The notes below the pieces were generated by a model. The model saw nothing but the letters and a program-made list of their open reading frames with translations, was not told where the DNA came from and ran no database searches. A stretch of DNA of 14,228 nt from SIG440 sp045580025 (GTDB lineage Bacteria > Bacillota > Clostridia > Monoglobales > Monoglobaceae): contig JAZNNB010000032.1 in NCBI GenBank assembly GCA_045580025.1, forward strand, positions 1 through 14,228, in the 5' to 3' direction. A program made the position numbers and the translations under genes. Shown one piece after another: positions 11,972 through 14,228 of the stretch (positions are counted from its first letter, which is position 1; each line of letters starts with the position of its first letter).

Positions 11972-12985
11972 ATGTTCGGACAGGATATAGGTATCGACCT
12001 GGGTACAGCATCAGTTTTGGTTTATATCAAAGGCAAGGGCATTGTTGCCAAGGAGCCGTCTGTTGTTGCTGTTGACAAAAATACAAACAAGCTTTATGCA
12101 GTGGGTGAAGAAGCTCAGAAAATGCTGGGCAGAACTCCCGGAAACATTGTGGCTATCCGTCCCCTTCGTGACGGTGTAATTTCGGATTACAACACTACCG
12201 AAAGAATGATTAAATACTTCTTGGGAAAGGTGACAAAACGCAGCATTTTCAAGCCCCGCGTTATTATTTGTGTGCCCAGCGGTGTTACTGAGGTTGAAGA
12301 ACGCGCCGTTATTGACGCAGGAATTCAGGCAGGTGCAAGCAAGGTTCACCTCATCGAAGAGCCTCTTGCTGCTGCTATCGGTGTTGGCATTGACATTTCC
12401 CAGCCCTATGGCTCTATGATTGTTGATATGGGCGGCGGAACAAGCGACGTTGCTGTTATCTCTTTGGGCGGAATTGTTGCCAGCCAGTCAATCAAGGTTG
12501 CAGGCGACAAATTCAACGAAGCTATCGTAAGATATATCCGCAAGAAATACAATATTTTGATTGGTGAAAGAACAGCCGAAGAACTCAAAATAAAAATCGG
12601 CTGTGTTTATCGCCGTGAAGAAAATCTCACCATGGATGTTCGAGGCAGAAGTCTGGTTTCAGGTCTCCCCAAGACAGTTACCATTTCATCCCTTGAAATT
12701 CTTGATGCCCTTACTGAAACTTCAGCGACTATTGTTGAAGCAGTAAAGGCAGTTCTTGAAAAGACTCCGCCCGAACTTGTTGCCGACATCAGTATGCACG
12801 GCATCATCCTCACCGGCGGCGGCGCTTTGGTTTATGGTATGGACAAGCTTATCGAGTCCGAGACGGGTATCCGCACCATTGTTGCAGACGATGCAGAATC
12901 TTGTGTAGCTCTTGGTACAGGCCGCGCTCTTGACAACATTTCAATTCTTCAAAGCTACAGCTCTACAAGAAAATTCACAGAATAA
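11972..12985 (+). CDS. mreB: Rod shape-determining protein, MreB/Mbl family
   Basis: The protein has 337 residues, full length. The actin-fold nucleotide motifs are all present: phosphate 1 DIGIDLGTASVLVYIKGKGI (5-24), the catalytic-loop HLIEEPLAAAIG (126-137), phosphate 2 IVDMGGGTSDVAVISLGG (150-167) and the adenosine motif ILTGGGALVYGMDK (279-292). It forms membrane-associated filaments that guide cell wall synthesis. It stands alone with its own promoter and terminator, without mreC or mreD downstream, which is more usual for an mbl or mreBH-type paralogue. The exact subtype cannot be fixed by eye. AAGGTGA precedes the ATG. Confidence 0.93.
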   Translation: MFGQDIGIDLGTASVLVYIKGKGIVAKEPSVVAVDKNTNKLYAVGEEAQKMLGRTPGNIVAIRPLRDGVISDYNTTERMIKYFLGKVTKRSIFKPRVIICVPSGVTEVEERAVIDAGIQAGASKVHLIEEPLAAAIGVGIDISQPYGSMIVDMGGGTSDVAVISLGGIVASQSIKVAGDKFNEAIVRYIRKKYNILIGERTAEELKIKIGCVYRREENLTMDVRGRSLVSGLPKTVTISSLEILDALTETSATIVEAVKAVLEKTPPELVADISMHGIILTGGGALVYGMDKLIESETGIRTIVADDAESCVALGTGRALDNISILQSYSSTRKFTE

Positions 12986-12989
12986 AAGT

Positions 12990-13009
12990 ATGGGGGCTTC
13001 AGCCCCCAT
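12990..13009 (+). terminator. Terminator after mreB
   Basis: ATGGGGGC (12990-12997) pairs with GCCCCCAT (13002-13009), with loop TTCA. It starts 5 nt after the stop. The following T-tract is poor, so confidence is moderate. Confidence 0.65.
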
Positions 13010-13031
13010 TATGCATAGTTTGTTTTGCCTT

Positions 13032-13125
13032 GATTTGCGTTTTTACATATTAAAACTTTTTGGGGCGCTGAGGCTAAGTGACTCGAAATCCATCAAATAA
13101 TTTTGAATTTGTTGGAACGCAAATC
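13032..13125. other. Non-coding stretch with a long-range dyad
   Basis: GATTTGCGT (13032-13040) is the perfect complement of ACGCAAATC (13117-13125). Between them, 13079-13093 repeats 11 contiguous bases (GACTCGAAATC) of the anticodon arm of the tRNA-Ser that lies about 200 nt downstream. No gene is visible from 13010 to 13252. Confidence 0.3.
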
Positions 13126-13220
13126 TCCGCAAACGCCGTAACGGTGCGGTTTACAGCAATCGGTGCTGACAAAACAAAAAATCTTTTCTAATGAGATTTC
13201 TAATAAAACTTAATATTTGC

Positions 13221-13245
13221 TTTAAACTCAAAAATCGAGTTTAAA
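13221..13245 (+). promoter_or_regulatory. Inverted repeat / weak promoter region before tRNA-Ser
   Basis: TTTAAACTC (13221-13229) and GAGTTTAAA (13237-13245) are perfect 9-bp arms ending 7 nt before the tRNA. A weak promoter (TTGCTT 13217-13222, 18 nt, TTAAAT 13241-13246) overlaps it. Confidence 0.35.
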
Positions 13246-13252
13246 TATACAC

Positions 13253-13339
13253 GGAGCGGTATCGAAGTGGTCATAACGAGCGCGACTCGAAATCGTGTTG
13301 CCGTCAGGCACGTGGGTTCGAATCCCACCCGCTCCGCCA
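13253..13339 (+). tRNA. tRNA-Ser (anticodon CGA)
   Basis: The acceptor stem is GGAGCGG / CCGCTCC with discriminator G and encoded CCA at 13337-13339. The anticodon arm is CGCGA-CTCGAAA-TCGTG, reading anticodon CGA for codon UCG. It has the long variable arm typical of class II serine tRNAs (GCC-GTCA-GGC core) and T arm GTGGG-TTCGAAT-CCCAC. It is 87 nt long including CCA. Confidence 0.95.
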
Positions 13340-13340
13340 C

Positions 13341-13363
13341 AGAGCACCTGATTATGGTGCTCT
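13341..13363 (+). terminator. Terminator of tRNA-Ser
   Basis: AGAGCACC (13341-13348) and GGTGCTCT (13356-13363) form an 8-bp stem with a 7-nt loop, followed by TTTTC. Confidence 0.9.
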
Positions 13364-13415
13364 TTTTCTTTGCCAAAATCCCCTCAAAAAGCCGTTATTT
13401 TCGCGGAAACAATTT

Positions 13416-13440
13416 GCAGGTGGGTTAACTCCCCGCCTGC
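13416..13440. terminator. Hairpin after the InlB-repeat gene
   Basis: GCAGGTGGG (13416-13424) pairs with CCCGCCTGC (13432-13440). In plus RNA there is one U-G pair; in minus RNA the same position is a C-A mismatch. T-richness is modest on both sides. It may serve the minus gene ending at 13474 or act as backup for the tRNA. Confidence 0.45.
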
Positions 13441-13473
13441 GTTTCTACTTTCGTTTTATGCGGTTAATATGTC

Positions 13474-14022
13474 CTATTCCATTGCGCCGACCATTTTATT
13501 TATGTTGCCGTCTGAGTCTACTATTATTGCTTTGGTTTTAGCAGGTGCAACATACCCAAATCCATCTATGTAGTTCTTATTTTTTTCTTCTATAATTTCA
13601 TTTCGTGTTTTTGTTTCCTCGTCTGTGAGATAACAGGTATCCTTTGACATAATTTCATCTTTTGGATTTACAGGCTCCTGCGGGTTAGGTTCCCATTTCG
13701 CATATAGAACATCAGGCATTGCAAACCTGAATGTTGTTACCTGATTCTGCTTTGTTCTCGGATCGGTGAACCATCCGGCGAATGTGTAGCCATATTTTGT
13801 AGGGATGTAGCTTTCAAGGCTGATGCTCTCGCCATATCTTTTGGTTATTGGCCTAATAAAGCTACCGCCGTCCGATGCGAATTGCAAGGTTACATTTCCT
13901 ATGAATCCAATTTCGCTATCGTATATTAGTTCATTCCGATGCCATTGCCAAGGTGCCGCCGATGCTGTTTGTGTTAGCAGTAAGCCTACTGCCATTGCCG
14001 TACATAATACTTTCTTCTTCAT
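13474..14022 (-). CDS. Small secreted protein with one InlB-type B-repeat
   Basis: The protein has 182 residues. The signal peptide is MKKKVLCTAMAVGLLLTQTA, then SAA (about 1-23). The mature chain has one Listeria-Bacteroides (Flg_new / InlB B-) repeat at about 44-116: VTLQFASDGGSF..., GYTFAGWFTD with the signature Trp, and a closing MPDVLYAKWEP. An acidic, lysine-rich tail follows (about 117-182). No anchor motif is seen. Such repeats usually occur in tandem within large surface proteins, so a single copy in a small protein is uncommon. A frame extension to an ATG at 14070 is rejected because AGGAGA precedes the ATG at 14022 and the signal peptide begins there. A surface role is inferred. 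Confidence 0.85.
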   Translation of the reverse strand: MKKKVLCTAMAVGLLLTQTASAAPWQWHRNELIYDSEIGFIGNVTLQFASDGGSFIRPITKRYGESISLESYIPTKYGYTFAGWFTDPRTKQNQVTTFRFAMPDVLYAKWEPNPQEPVNPKDEIMSKDTCYLTDEETKTRNEIIEEKNKNYIDGFGYVAPAKTKAIIVDSDGNINKMVGAME

Positions 14023-14088
14023 AAAATTCCATCTCCTAAATTTGTATTTACCTTTCGCCAACACAAACATACCACAGAAGATGGCGTA

Positions 14089-14118
14089 AGTCTACGAAGA
14101 CTAACTATGAAATGTCAA
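14089..14118 (-). promoter_or_regulatory. Promoter candidate of the InlB-repeat gene
   Basis: On the minus strand there is a -35 TTGACA (14113-14118), an 18-nt spacer and a -10 TAGACT (14089-14094). The spacer/-10 contains a short dyad AGTCT-TCGT-AGACT. Confidence 0.6.
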
Positions 14119-14228
14119 TATATTTTTAAAAATTTTTTAAATTCTTTTAGCAATGTAAAAATGGGTATAGCAAACAGACCTCCAAAAGAAGCCACTTGAA
14201 ATTTAATAGATGGATTACGCTGCAGGAT
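14115..14228 (-). CDS. Possible C-terminal end of a gene entering from the right
   Basis: One frame is open from the window edge to a TGA at 14115 (37 codons), giving ...NPSIKFQVASFGGLFAIPIF..., ending KEFKKFLKIY. The composition is protein-like, but the stretch is short and AT-rich, a second frame is also open for 26 codons, and its stop overlaps a -35 box. I do not recognise it. Confidence 0.25.
   Translation of the reverse strand: MLQRNPSIKFQVASFGGLFAIPIFTLLKEFKKFLKIY

Noticed and set aside
11843..12985. DnaK/Hsp70 or FtsA identity for the actin-fold gene
   Set aside because: The length of 337 residues and the DIGIDLGTASV and HLIEEPLAAAIG motifs fit MreB; it lacks the FtsA 1C domain and the Hsp70 substrate-binding half.
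1..14228. CRISPR arrays, transposases, integrases or phage structural genes
   Set aside because: No regularly spaced direct repeats and no recognisable mobile-element protein in any frame.

Overview
This is a low-GC, Gram-positive chromosomal segment. It is best explained as a member of the Clostridia, probably Oscillospirales or a related gut lineage. The evidence is consensus TTGACA/TATAAT promoters, AGGAGG-type ribosome binding sites, the rpmG-secE-nusG-rplKA-rplJL cluster, a YkvI-type membrane protein, and a GGGtGRT protein paired with a NifU-like scaffold. The taxonomic placement is inference; the gene families are read directly from the translations.

Region 1 (1-2440, minus strand) holds two secreted proteins of unknown function. 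The first is cut by the window edge. They share a near-identical signal peptide and a duplicated 5' cassette. The cassette consists of a perfect palindrome (ATGCACAAAA / TTTTGTGCAT), a TTGACA-17-TATAAT promoter, a 115-135 nt leader with conserved blocks, and a hairpin just before the ribosome binding site. The mature parts differ.

Region 2 (2497-6161, minus strand) is the translation/secretion cluster, listed here in transcription order: promoter, rpmG, secE, nusG, structured spacer, rplK, rplA, then a separate promoter with an L10 leader and attenuator, rplJ, rplL, terminator. The rpoB/rpoC genes that usually follow rplL are not here.

Region 3 (6259-9836) has an accessory character. It contains a YkvI-like transporter-fold protein (+), a cytidylate-kinase-like protein (-), a very compact convergent two-promoter locus that looks like a type I toxin-antitoxin module with a 20-residue hydrophobic peptide (8360-8631), and a divergent pair of a 77-aa unknown protein and a 72-aa XRE regulator sharing a nested dyad operator. 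Two diverged copies of one intergenic repeat family lie in opposite orientation on either side of this block, and a cluster of palindromes follows the second copy.

Region 4 (9837-11679, minus strand) is a two-gene operon encoding a NifU-like iron-sulfur scaffold homologue and a GGGtGRT-family protein.

Region 5 (11843-14228) has a stand-alone mreB-family gene (+), tRNA-Ser(CGA) with encoded CCA (+), and a small secreted protein with one InlB-type B-repeat (-). A possible gene tail lies at the right edge.

The best candidate for an undescribed system is the convergent RNA/micro-peptide locus at 8360-8631. Next are the twin operator-promoter-leader cassettes driving the two secreted paralogues.
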